Below are positions 43,740 to 54,642 of a stretch of DNA of 64,000 nucleotides, piece after piece. The notes under the pieces are model-generated. The model saw only the letters and a program-made list of their open reading frames with translations. It made no database searches and was not told where the DNA came from. The stretch comes from Cryptomeria japonica (lineage: Eukaryota; Streptophyta; Pinopsida; Cupressales; Cupressaceae). The stretch's first letter is position 1; each line of letters starts with the position of its first letter. Location: assembly GCF_030272615.1 (NCBI RefSeq), contig NC_081410.1:253255533-253319532 (forward strand), given 5' to 3'. The position numbers and the translations under genes were made by a program.

Positions 43740-46700
43740 TTATATCTCATCATCACCCTCTTCTCCGTCTTCGCGAGCATCATGAGCAGCCATGAGTTCT
43801 TGGATCATTGATTGGCTTGGTACTTTCATTGCATTAAGCTTCGCCTTTGCCACCTCTTTATTCCACCTGTGTTGCATCATTTTATCTGAGTGCTTCGGTA
43901 GCTGATCATTCCCAATGAATACCATAGATTCGATCCTAGCCACTTTGGTTATATCCTCCAGCGTGAAACTACTCCTAACTCTGATCTTCTCCATTTTCAA
44001 CTGGAATGACTTGACTGCTTCCTGTGTACTTGCCTTGCAAATTCCTTCCTAGTTCCCAGTCATGATTGGGATTAACCACTTTATTATCTTTGACAATACT
44101 GCTCTACAAATCCTGGAGTTCATAGACGGAGGTTTTCGCATCCGTAATTACCGACTAAAAGGTGAGCATCCACCACATGATAGTTTTCTTAAGCATGAAA
44201 AGCTGGTATTCATCAGATACCAGTTTAATTGAATGTTCTGTCAGAAATCTGGTAGTTCTGTACTCTTTGATTTTGGTAAACAGAGGCAAGACATTTTGCC
44301 ATTTGTGCTCTTCTTTCTCCCATGGTACAAGCTGATTTTGGATATCGAAAATCAGGCCCTGTACCTCACCGCACAACTTCTGGGAGTCGATAATGTATTT
44401 TTCACCATCTTTGATTACTTGTTCAATCCATTTTTCAACCGCTTCAGCGATGCTCTTAGCCCGTTGAACTTGATCCATCAACTTCCTATTTTCCAGAGAA
44501 GTTGGGTCAAAATTCTCAGTGGCATAGGATATTGGCATTGCTCCAAGGCAACCGATGCTATCGATGAACTGAGCAAAAACACTTATATGTCTTTTAAGTT
44601 CTCTTTTCTCCCATCCATCCTTCTCTGACCAGGTAAGCATCTTCTTCGCTGATACTTGGAAAAAATGGTTATCTGTGTCCCTACTCATCTTTCCCAACTC
44701 TACTTTTGTTATCTCGAAATCATCAGAACCATCCTCTTTGTTCTCATCCTTCAGTTTGTAAGAAGCAATTTCCGCCATCCATTTACCAGTTTCCTCATCA
44801 TTGTTTAGGTGCACGGTGGTCTTGAACCTCTTTGTCTTTGGATTCTTCTCAGAGTACTTGGCAACCATCTCCTGAATTGGAATGGTCATAGGAAGAGAGC
44901 CCCTTTTCTTGTTCACTAAGGTTGTTAACCATTTAGGAGTCACAGTAGAATGAGAAGTTCCTTCAATCATCTTTGGGGGTGGCGTCATAGCCATAGTCAC
45001 CGTTTGGGAGTCTAGAGCACAAGCAACTTCACCATCCAAATCTTCAATTTCAAAAATCTGAGCTTCAAGCACGGCATCTTTGGCTCCCATATCCTTGACC
45101 TGGTCCATCCTCTTCTGGGCGACACTACGTGATCGAGCATGTCGAGGGGTACTTAAATCCAAAGTTGGGCTAGGTCTGCATCTAGGTTGAGCCAACTTGA
45201 TTTCCTTACCTGCACGAACAGGAGCACTATTAGAAGGGCGTTTTGGTGAAGACATACTTCTCGTAGAAAGAGGCTTGGCATCTAGCTTCATTGCTTTCTT
45301 CTTGGCCACCCATGCCACTGTTCTATCTAGAACTCATTCGGTTCTCGATTGAATGTCATCATTTTCCTCTTCATCCCAATTAATTGGGGGCATTCCAGTC
45401 TCTGCGTGGGCTGAATACCCTGGTTCAAATAGTTCAAGATAATCTTCTTCAAGCCCTTTAATATCTATCTTTATTTGCAGAGAAATAACCTGTTCCAACA
45501 CCAGTCTCATATTTTCTCTTTTGAAGACTTTAAGTTCATCTGAACAGTCTTCCTAGAAATCTTCTAACTGTGGTGTGGGAAGATAAGGCATTAAACCAAG
45601 GCTCCAAGAAAATCCTTTGTTGTCAAACCCTTTTCTTTCAGCATACAGAGAGAAATTAAAATTTCTAAAGTCTGCTCCTATACTTAGTGAATCAGACATT
45701 GAATTACAGGATAACATTCCCAAATGTATTGGAAAATGACCTTCCCACTTGTCCATAGGTTGTGCCTTCTTGACCACGGAAGTCAGTTGTCTGCATACTT
45801 CTGCTAGGACAAAACAATCAAAATAGAAATGTGGAAGCTTGAAGGGTTCCTCTTCAAAGCCTCCCACTCATATATAGCAAAAGCATGGGAACTAGATGTA
45901 AAAGCTTCCGATCTTCTTAATCAAGGACTGTGCATCATTTGAAATCCATTTGGCTTTTGTACCTTTTAGTTCATGACACATATCGTCTAGGAATGCATTA
46001 TGTACCCTTCTGAAATCTTGTAGGGCATTGTCCTTTTGTAGCATTGGATAAAACTCATACACAGGAACATCTTCCTTAGTGGGCTGCTTGGGTATGCCGG
46101 TTAACTCCTTAACACAGGCCAGACAATACAAAAGATACGAGGACATGAAGAAGTTTTGTTGAAATTGCTTGGCTAGACTCAACTGCTCTTTCATCGAATC
46201 AACAATTAACTCTACCTAATCCAGATATTGTTTTCCTTCTAGAACTAATTGTACATAGCAATATATCCAATCATCAAAGCTATAAGCTTCGGCAGAACCT
46301 CTGGCTCGATGCAACAGAAGCATTACATCATGGATATCTGGCAACATGTTGTTCTTGTTAGGATTTTTAGGTAGTCTAGAACCAGCTCTCTGAGGGACTT
46401 TCAACTAGTACTTCGCCACATTATTCCTGTGTCCAGCTCTATCTACATTGAACTCACTAATTGACTGAGCAGGGGAGAAATTAGAAAACTAATAATCTGC
46501 TATTTTGAACACCGAAGCAATCACTTCGTGGTTAATGGCAAGAAGGGTTTCACCGTTATCTCTTTTAATAGTTTTAGATACATGGTCGTATCTGGCAATA
46601 CACTCTCGAACAAGCTCTGGACAAGGAATTGCTGGAGGAAAGGCTGCAACTTCTAAAAGTCCACTACTCAAAATCTCTATACAAAAAGACTTATCAACAC

Positions 46701-46821
46701 CCCTAAACACCCTTTCTTTCAAATTTTCAAGGTTCTCACCCTTCAGGTCAGTATCACTAACTATGGCTTCTATGGACACCATGCTAAAGACATTTCCAAA
46801 CAAGTGTAGGGTGGACTTCAT
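43740..46821 (-). pseudogene. Unrecognised long ORF in segment X, about 1,000 codons, decayed
   Basis: From 46821 (MKSTLHLFGNVFSMVSIEAI) to about 44160 one single frame can be read, with six or seven stop codons, mostly where Trp/Gln is plausible (AKY-stop-LKVPQ, YLD-stop-VELIV, EDF-stop-EDCSD). A frameshift near 44140 leads to the last part (FTLEDITKVARI to the stop at 43740). The N-terminal two thirds looks globular, with KSFCIEILSSGLLEVAAFPP, WIYCYVQLVLEGKQYLD, NAQSLIKK-like and VGGFEEEPFKLPHFYFDCFV. A basic Ser/Pro-rich region follows (MSSPKRPSNSAPVRAGKEIK). The C-terminus is acidic. I see no RT, integrase, transposase, helicase or zinc-finger motif. I have a vague, unverified impression of similar uncharacterised proteins in gymnosperm gene sets. 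Function unknown. Confidence 0.7.
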
Positions 46822-47280
46822 GATTTCAAAACAAGAAACTCAAACTTGATTGCAGTGAAACCAAACCTCTGTATGAGAGAAAATGCAAGGGAAAACACTG
46901 GAGAAAATAAGGAAAGACTCACCTTCATAGCTATATAATCGGACGATGGCTAGCGGCAAGAGAAACTCCTATCCAGGGACAATATAAACACAAATCTAGC
47001 AGCAAGAGCAAACATAGAACACAAATGATTTTCATACCTTATAAAGAAAAGTAATAATGCAGACACATTAAATGCAATGATTTCACAATTTCATTCGGAA
47101 CACGGCAAATTGATAGATTAAACCCTCGCACACATGCATTGAATGCATGGTGGCATACTTTAAGAAACTGCTAGTTCCTGAAACGTTCACTTACTTTGAA
47201 AAAACCAAAGAATGACATCACTTTACAATATGGTTCTGGCTCTTCGTATTTAGCAATAAATGCACTTCTTGAAACATTAG

Positions 47281-47700
47281 AAACTATGGGACCCACCAGC
47301 ATCGAACCTGTGTGAACATCTTTAACCCACTTCTTGAGTGTTCAAGTAGTTCAAGATGTATGCCGCATCAAACTATTGGCCACTTTGCCGTGTTGAACAC
47401 GTTGAACATATTTGAACCCTTTGAACTTAGTTCAACAATTTCAACACAAATGTTATGTCACCGAACAAGAAATTTTTTATTAAAGAGCTGCTGCAAAAAC
47501 TTAGAGAAAATGTTAGTACAAAGAACCTTTTCTGAACACTTCAGAACCTATTGAACCTAAATGAGCATCTTGAACCTAGTTCAAAATGGTTCAATGCGTT
47601 CAAGGAGTACAAAGAATTGTTCGAACTTGAACGAAAATTACTAGAGAAAGGACTTGAGGCCGCATTTAAAGACTTGAACCAAGGTAATATGGTATGAACT
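47281..47700. other. GAAC/GTTC-dense stretch upstream of the X ORF
   Basis: More than twenty GAAC or GTTC tetramers occur in about 420 bases, many as TTGAAC or GTTCAA. Some are arranged in opposed pairs, for example TTGTTCGAACTTGAAC near 47617. It lies 460-880 bases upstream of the X ORF start, where a promoter might be. No coding sense is supported. Confidence 0.5.
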
Positions 47701-47799
47701 AGGATTCCAACATAAAAAAGAAAATTATGACCCATTCTCGGCATGAAGAATAAATGACGCAGTAATAGTTGTCATCATCTTATTTTGAATTTATCTATT

Positions 47800-48471
47800 C
47801 CGATTGGACTGGTGCATCAAAATTTTCTTTGTCAGTTTTAGATTTCACAGTTTCTGGTTCTAAAAAACAAAATGCAAGGATCTTCATCCTTTTTATCTGA
47901 ATTGATTCCTTCTGAGACTTCAGGAAATTCATCCACTCGAACATCAGTACTCTAAAAAATTCTCTGTGTCTGGTTTGTTAAAACATTTATAGGCCTTACT
48001 CTTGGTGGAATAGCCAAGAAATATGCCTTCATCACTCTTAGCTTCAAATTTGCTAATGTAATCACCTCTCTTAATTAAAAATTTGCTTCCAAATATCTTA
48101 AAATAGCTAACGTCAGGTGATCTTCCATACCAAAATTCATAAGGAGTCTTTTCCTTGCCTCTCTTTACCAAAACCCGGTTCATTGTGTAGATAGTTATGC
48201 TGACAACTTATCTCCAAAAGGTTTTTGCTACACCTCCTTGTATCAACATTCTCCTAGCAGCTTCAGCAACTGACCGGTTGTTCCTTTCTATGATACCATT
48301 CTATTGTGGAGTCCTTGGTGTAGAAAGCTATCATTTGATACCATTCTCTTCACAATACCTAGTGAATTCCTTAGAAGTAAATTCACCACCTTGATCTATC
48401 CTCAGACACTTTATCTTCTTACCGCTCTCTTTCTTAGCTAAGGCCTTGAATGCCTTGAACTTACCAAGATC
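47800..48471 (-). pseudogene. Element E: integrase core (C-terminal half) and linker
   Basis: The open piece 47944-48183 has TPYEFWYGRSPDVSYFKIFG and DEGIFLGYSTKSKAYKCFNK, the standard end of copia integrase. A frameshift near 47960 leads to the linker residues VDEFPEVSEGINSDKKDEDP before segment X. Upstream, 48184-48471 holds the core with stops and the ERNNRSVAEAARRML-type region. Confidence 0.85.
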
Positions 48472-49477
48472 TTAAGTCTTATCCTTCAATAATGTGACCC
48501 ACATCATCCTTGAGGAATCATCAATGAGAATCATAAAATATCTATCACCTTGAATGCTTTTTGTTCTTATTGGTCTACAAAGATCTGTATGAACCAAATC
48601 TAACAAGTGCTCTACTGTAAAGGATTTGCTTTTGAAAGTTGAAGAAGTCATCTTTTCTAACTGACATTCTTTGCAAAGAGCATTAATCAGTTTATCTAAC
48701 TGAGGCAAACCTCTCACTGTCTTGGACTTACTCACTTTAACATTGTTATCAAAGTTTATATGACAAAATCTCCTATGCCAAAGCCATCTATCATCTATTT
48801 TAGCAATAAAACAGTTGCTAACTTTAGAATTAAGGTGAAACAGGTTACCTTTAGTTTGTTTCCCGATTGCAATCAATTCACCTTTGTTGTCAAAGATTTT
48901 GCACATACCATTTTTAAACTCCAGTGGGTATCCTGTCATTGATTTGTGCCACACTCAAAAGATTGTGATTTATTCATTCAACCCAGTAGACATCATCTAC
49001 ACTGCTCTTCCCATTAAGAGAAATAACTCCTTTAGATTTAACCATGCAGAGTGAGTCATTGCCAACTCTAACAACACCACCATCAAATTCTTTCAAGGAA
49101 AGAAATTTTCTTCGATCACCGGTCATATGATGTGAACAACCACTATCAATGATCCAATCATCAAAGCTATCCATCCTAGATACTAATGCCTTCTGGTCTG
49201 ATATCTCTTCCTTAATAACCACAAACACAATATCTTCACTAGCATCACCATCAGATTCTTCATCAGTGATACCATTATCAATAGCAATAAGACAATCTCT
49301 TTTGCCTTTACCCTTACACTTCTTGAATTTATCTCTCTTGTGTTCATTTTCACCATTAGGATAATTAGCCACTATGTGACCAATCTTGTTGCATGCAAAA
49401 CATTTTAAAGGTAATTTACCTCTGTATTTTCTAGTGCCTCTAGGCAACCACTTTTCTAATAATGCTTCAAGATACAC
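48472..49477 (-). pseudogene. Element E: gag knuckle, protease, pre-integrase and integrase N-terminal part
   Basis: The 48974-49477 frame has the knuckle CFACNKIGHIVANY (last Cys lost), an acidic stretch, and the protease motif DWIIDSGCSHHMTGDRRKF. The 48472-48954 frame has WLWHRRFCHINFDNNVKVSK (pre-integrase zinc region with its His), CKECQLEKM, LLDLVHTDLCRPIRTKS (integrase D) and MILIDDSSRMMWVTLLKD. A stop and frameshift near 48960 part them. Confidence 0.9.
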
Positions 49478-50199
49478 TAAATTATCTTCATCATCAACAT
49501 CTCTACTGGATCTAGATTCATAACCATGACTACTATCTCTATTTTTTCTAATAGATGGGTTAGAAACAAAAGCTCTAAATGCAGACTCAGATTTCTATAC
49601 ACTACCATCATAACTATTTAATTCAAAAGTAGTAAACTTGCCAATGATGGAGTCAAGAGTTACCTTAGTTTTATCAATGGACTTTAGCTCTTGAATAGCT
49701 GCAACTCTAATAGCATAGACCGATAGCAGGGTTCTTAGTACCTTACTGATTATTGTGATATCTTCCACTTTCCCTCCTGCACTCTTAATTTCACCAACTA
49801 TCTCTTTTATCCTTTGACCATACTACTAGATATTCTCACCTTCAGACATCCTCATGACATCAAAATTTCCTCTTAGACTCTCTTCTTTAGAAATATTAAC
49901 ATGTTCATCACTGCTATAAATCTCTTCAAGTTTTTTCCATACTTCATATGCAGTTTCAAGACCATGAACATTTGTACATATTCAACATCAGACAGGGAAT
50001 TGATAATAGCCTCCAGTGCTTGATGATTTTCTTGTTGTTCTTTCTTCTGATCATCAGTCAGAGTCCCAATAGGTGCAATATACTTAGTATCTACATGATC
50101 CCAATACCGACTTCCCAGACTCTTGATGTAAATCTTCATTATGTCACTCCATATCCTATAGTTTTCTCTGTTAAACTTTGGACCTTCCTTCTTCATCAT
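49478..50199 (-). pseudogene. Element E: gag N-terminal region
   Basis: It starts at 50199 with MMKKEGPKFNRENYRIWSDI, nearly identical in layout to gag of D, then MKIYIKSLGSRYWDHVDTKY. A frameshift near 49975 and later stops break it. The rest carries the gag capsid blocks to the knuckle at about 49390. Confidence 0.85.
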
Positions 50200-50256
50200 G
50201 ATCTAGCAAATCTTTTCCTCAAGCTGTTAGGCTTAGACCTTAGAGGAACTGAAACT

Positions 50257-50268
50257 ACTCTGATACCA
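50257..50268 (-). other. Element E primer-binding site (initiator-Met tRNA)
   Basis: The minus strand reads TGGTATCAGAGT, two bases from the LTR start at 50271. Confidence 0.9.
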
Positions 50269-50270
50269 AT

Positions 50271-51701
50271 TGATGGTATGATGAAAGAATAAGTATCTAG
50301 TAGATTACTAAGAGGGGGTGGTGAATTAGTAAATAAAAAAACTGAAACAAACTTCCCAAACTCAAACTCAAACATACAAAGTAAACTTATCAATGAAATA
50401 GAACTATCAAGATCAATACTCATAAGAATACTAGTTGACTGTTACAACAACTTAACAGTAAACAACATTTAACTTGTAAACATCCAAATGCTTTATCATA
50501 TGCCAATGCTTCATTTCTCAATTCTTTTAGTTATCATGCCTTATCAAAAATAGTTAAGTAGTTAATCAAATCAACCATAAGATCATAACCACAAAAACAT
50601 TCACCACATGACACAAGTATTTATACATGGAAAACCCAAATAGGTAAAAACCATGGTGAGATGGGACTCACAAGATAATATCTGAACTCTTCTGAAGTTC
50701 GCCCTATTAGAAGCCAAGTCTGTTAAAGCTTTTACAAAAGTCTTGTTAAGAACTGATCCTATTAAGAATCACTCGGTTAAGGGATTGACTACAAATGCCT
50801 TGTAACGAGTAACCTCGGTAAATGATTTGAAAATCCAATCTAATGGACCACATTGTTAGAGGATTTAATAAGTAACCAAGATTGTTAGAGCTTACCCGGT
50901 TAGGAGATTTCAATTCTGCTGTAATTGTTAGAAAACAATAGGAGTTTCTTGATCTGTCTGAATAGCACTACACTTGCTTGATCAAATCCATTTAAGCTTC
51001 TATTTGCCTTTACTCAAACTACAGACTCATTCTCTAGTTTGGCAACCACACACTCAATTGATTTCTGCCAACTCTTGCAAACACCAAACAAAACAACTTC
51101 ATCGACCTTGAATATAAATCAATTAGGTCGGTAAAACAACAAAAATCTAATCCTCTCATCGAGATTACAAACAAGTCAGTACATGCATGACCGTTGGATT
51201 CCATAGCAATCTCCACACATCAATCAAGAAAACCTCAACCACTCCTTGATTACCGCTTCATCGAGCTCAGTAACTCATCACGCGCTTTTCATTAGATGCA
51301 ATACACTTTTCTCATTCCCTAGACAAATAAACAAACAAATGTGCCAGAACAATTGACCTTGTCTTCATACAATGACCTTACATGTCACCATCATTACCGC
51401 TCAACATCAGATCATAAACCAACATAACCAATTCAACAACTTTAATCGGTTAGGGTTTAACAAAAACAACTCGTAGGGTTTATCGGTTACATAACATAGA
51501 AAGGGTTTAACCTTTTACTTTGATTACCGGTTCAACTCACAAACTTACATACCTATTTACAATATCCTTCACAAAGCTCTTCCTACCAATTACAAGACAA
51601 TATCAATAACAACAACAATATCAACAATATCATTACCGGTTCAATTGACATCAATGACAACATAACATATCATTAATGCAATCTGCATGCAAATGCCAAC
51701 A
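50271..51701 (-). repeat. Element E 5' LTR
   Basis: It pairs with 39325-40779, starts TGATGGTATGATGAAAG and ends AAATGCCAACA. Differences from the 3' LTR are scattered over its length, including single-base indels and a missing phrase near 50795, so the insertion is not very recent. Confidence 0.92.
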
Positions 51702-53234
51702 ACATTGAAAGCATTCCACACATGAACACCATAACTTTTGACGTGGAAACCCAAATAGGGAAAAACCATGGTGGGAGTTAGCACCCACAAATATTTGTAC
51801 TCTTTTGAAGTACACCCTGTTAGGAGCCTACAAAATGCCCTGTTAGGAGTCACACAGTTAAGGGATTTGCCTAGCAACTTGGTTAGGATCTTGATGATCT
51901 ATTAGGATCAATCTCATAAGAGGATTTAATAGTCTTTTGAGAGCTACCTTGTTAGAGGACTTAAATTTTTAAGGCTTGTTAGGACTTACTTGGTTAAGGG
52001 ATTTAATTTGCTATAATTGTTAGGGAACAACAGGGAAAAAGTGATTTGTTACTTGCACTTATCATCTTGCTTGATCAGGTCTAGTTATATTCAACATTCT
52101 ATAACTCTCAAGAAGATCTCACACTTCTCTTGGATGATTCAACATATTCTCAAAGACCAGTGACAGAATAAACATCAACTCTGCCATCCTAAATAGCCTT
52201 TTGAACTAGGTCAGCCACTAAACCCAAATTACATCAAGAATTTACAATACAAATCATAAGAGATCATATCAGATCAATATACAATTCATTACATAAAGTT
52301 ACAATGCAATATCAACCGTTGGTTGATCGTAACCCATCACAAAAATTTTGATTTGTACCAAAGTCAAAAACTTAAAACACTCCACTAAGAATTTTATTGT
52401 TTCCCAAGAAATTCTTCCTTGAATCGTGCCAAAATAGTAATCAAATCATTTCACATGGGTTGTGTTGTGTTACCACCTTCATATAGACTCACCGTCAATC
52501 ACCATCATAGCAAAAATCATTATCAGTTTAAAGATATCTTCACTAGTCATAAACCCTACTAAAACCTTAGAAAAAATTCATCAAAAATTTGAAACACGCC
52601 TTCTGGTAGTCATTTCAAGTTTCGGTTCCTATTAGATACTCCCTTCCATGATACAAGTTCACATTCCACACCGCAAATCACCAATCATCGCCAATCATCC
52701 AATTCAATCAAAACATGTTTTCTTTAAGGGTTAAAATCCTATTTCACAAACTTCAGTTCTCTGCCAGCAAACCCTATCTTCCAATAAACCAAATCACTTA
52801 GATGACAAAACAAAACATCAGGAACATCAGTAATCATCTTTTGACATCAGTTGCCATCAATGAAAACACAAATAACTTATCAAGTCATCTAATCAAAAAA
52901 TCTCAATCTCCTCATCATAAATGGACTTCTATCCTCTACCAGTGTAGTCATCCATCTTCAACCGCATCACCTCATCTATATCAGTTATGCCAAATACCAA
53001 CATAATGCTGGGTCACCTCCAACATATATTGTAATAATAGCTCATCTTACTTATAAGTACTAGAGGTGCAGACAATCATATTGGTGAATTAGTCACAAGG
53101 GGAGTGACATATGTTTCCAATTGAGTGAAGATGTTGATATGGGGAAGAAGATGCACAGTTGATAGTTGGTTGTCCCACCCTTTGTCATTTTTTTCAAAGG
53201 GGGAGGATTAAGATTGTTGTCGACATTCATTCCC

Positions 53235-53245
53235 AAGGGGGAGAT
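53235..53245 (+). other. Element H polypurine tract
   Basis: AAGGGGGAGAT directly precedes TGTTGTTATTGAGG, the LTR start. A similar AAAGGGGGAGGA stands upstream at about 53196-53207. Confidence 0.75.
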
Positions 53246-53500
53246 TGTTGTTATTGAGGTTGTCATTGATGTCAACATGTGTGTGTGCATGACTCAGTTG
53301 ATTGATGTCAACAACAAATACGATGTGTCCTACAAAACAAGTGCATCATGATAGAGAATGTGCAAAGGAATAAATTGACACCCACTGGATAGTGATGCAA
53401 AAAGGATATTGAAGTCTTAGAGGAAGATCATATTGGCTCATAGGGTGTTGCATTATAAAGGTAGATTTGTGCAAGTTGTATGATTATGCATGGAGGCTGC
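53246..53500 (+). repeat. Element H 3' LTR, truncated by element G
   Basis: It starts TGTTGTTATTGAGGTTGTC and includes ATTGATGTCAACATG, in the style of the copia LTR ends seen in C, D and E. It stops at 53500, where element G begins. Confidence 0.7.
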
Positions 53501-54617
53501 TGTAATACCCTAAAAATGGTCATCTAAACCATGGGCCCCTAATCTCGGCAACATCACCAAGGTCCTAACCAAAGGCAATTAAATCAACCTTGAGCATATT
53601 ATTAATTCTTTAATCATCAAATATCACATGGAAAATTAATTACTCAATATTAATTAAATATTCATTTAATTAATTGAATCATTTCCAAGAATATCATTTT
53701 GATCAATTATCCCATTTTAATTTATTAAATATCCTTGAATATTTAATTAATTAATAAATTATCATTTAATCATGCAAAAAATAATTAATTTATTACAAAA
53801 GAGGAATTAATCACAAAACAAGAGTTGAATTGAAATTAAACAAAAAGAATTGAATTGAAAGAGAAATCAAACTTGAGATATTATTTCTTTTTCTAAATTT
53901 AGAACTTGAAATCAAAAAAGCAATTTAATCGAATTATTGAATTATTCTCTAAAATTGGAACTTAAAGCTTTTCAGAAAAAGAAGTTCAGTTGCATTGAAA
54001 AGACTCTTTTCTTGAATAAAATTATCTATTTTTATCACAAATGCATGGAATTAATTTATTATTATTTCCAATGCAACTTGGACTTCTAATTTGAATGTAT
54101 TTCAATTGAGCTATAATTGGAATCTGTCTCAAGGTTAACTTAACTTGATTTCTCAATTATTTTCAATTAATCCTAAATTGAGCTTTTCTCTTGGTAATTC
54201 TCTATAAATTCAGTCTTCAGCTCTCATTCCAATTTACCCTAGAGATTTTTGAGAACACGCTTGAAGATTATTATCATGCTAATTTCACTCTGGAGTCATT
54301 GAAGATTATTGCACTTTTTAGATTATTTGCATCCATTTTTCATCCATTATTGCTTACATCCATTATTGCTTGAATTATTCATCCATCTCGCATCGATAGA
54401 GTTAATATCATATAGATTAAATCCTTCATCTTGGTGTAGTCTAGTCACTGGTATTGCTTATAACAATCTGAGAGCAATCTTATACTCACATCTTTTAGAA
54501 GGCAATTAGTCACTTTGTTATGGTTTTTTACTTATTGATTATTGATTACTAACCATGCATATAATGACTTAATTGAAGTGTTGTGCTTGTAGCTTACAGA
54601 GCACTTTTTCACACACA
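53501..54617 (+). repeat. Element G 5' LTR
   Basis: It starts TGTAATACCCTAAAAATGG and ends CACACACA shortly before the PBS. It is very AT-rich with many AATTAATT runs, like the LTR of A. The exact right end could differ by a few bases because no second copy is in the window. Confidence 0.82.
54203..54209 (+). promoter_or_regulatory. TATA box in element G 5' LTR
   Basis: CTCTATAAATTCAG stands about 700 bp into the LTR, at the place matching the TATA box in the LTR of A. Confidence 0.6.
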
Positions 54618-54623
54618 AATTTC

Positions 54624-54642
54624 TGGCGCCCACCGTGGGGCC
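54624..54642 (+). other. Element G primer-binding site
   Basis: TGGCGCCCACCGTGGGGCC, six bases after the LTR, is a common plant gypsy PBS form. I do not assign the tRNA. It differs from the initiator-Met type used by B, C, D and E. Confidence 0.8.

Larger units (their letters stand above)
42837..47750 (-). other. Segment X: about 5 kb of foreign sequence inside pol of element E
   Basis: Element E's linker before RT (EQNLFTNNNEEDESKDNDHV, above 42749) and after integrase (EPETVKSKTDKENFDAPVQ, near 47800) would join directly in a normal copia element, as they do in D. X lies between. It contains a decayed ORF of about 1,000 codons (43740-46821, minus), a Cys-poor AT-rich flank at 42837-43739 with no ORF, and a GAAC-rich flank at 46822-47750. 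TAAATGA occurs at 42830-42836 and 47751-47757 as a possible target duplication, which could be chance. I see no LTRs, terminal inverted repeats, RT or transposase in X. Confidence 0.6.
39325..51701 (-). mobile_element. Element E: Ty1/copia retrotransposon inserted in the 5' LTR of D, with a foreign segment in pol
   Basis: LTRs 39325-40779 and 50271-51701, a clean PPT at 40780-40791 and a PBS at 50257-50268 define E. ACATG at 39320-39324 and ACATT at 51702-51706 are the target duplication with one change. Gag, protease and integrase (47800-50199) and RT-RNase H (41140-42749) are in the copia order, but about 5 kb of unrelated sequence (X) separates integrase from RT. E's protein is close to D's, so both belong to one family. 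RT is open for 450 residues. Confidence 0.94.
32720..53002 (-). mobile_element. Element D: Ty1/copia retrotransposon, its 5' LTR split by element E
   Basis: The 3' LTR (32720-34373), PPT, minus-strand RNase H, RT, integrase, protease, gag, PBS (38932-38943) and 5' LTR are all present. The 5' LTR is interrupted at 39325-51701 by E. The target duplication TAATG is exact at 32715-32719 and 53003-53007. Without E, D is about 7.9 kb. Coding regions carry many stops and frameshifts, and the RT active site reads FVDN. Confidence 0.94.
38946..53002 (-). repeat. Element D 5' LTR, split by element E
   Basis: The first part, 38946-39324, starts TGTTAATCCTATGAGGATCC. The second part, 51707-53002, resumes GAAAGCATTCCACACATGAA and ends TACCAACA. 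Together they match the 3' LTR 32720-34373 in order. Element E and its duplication separate them at the phrase AACATCACATG / AAAATCATTCC. Confidence 0.9.
31737..53500 (+). mobile_element. Element H: old plus-strand copia remnant, host of elements D and G
   Basis: Pieces 31737-32719 and 53003-53500 are joined once D is removed with one TAATG. The first holds decayed gag zinc-knuckle coding on the plus strand; the second ends in a PPT (53235-53245) and the start of a 3' LTR (53246-53500), all in plus orientation. Most of pol is missing and the left part is cut by element A. The LTR is cut at 53501 by element G. It is the oldest layer visible. Confidence 0.65.

Noticed and set aside
44233-44628. 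Plus-strand ORF of 131 codons in segment X
   Set aside because: It is antisense to the long minus-strand frame, which is much longer and holds charged, protein-like composition.
42830-47757. TAAATGA direct repeat as proof of a target duplication for X
   Set aside because: A 7-bp AT-rich match is easily found by chance in the intervals searched, and no terminal structures support it. It is kept only as a candidate border.
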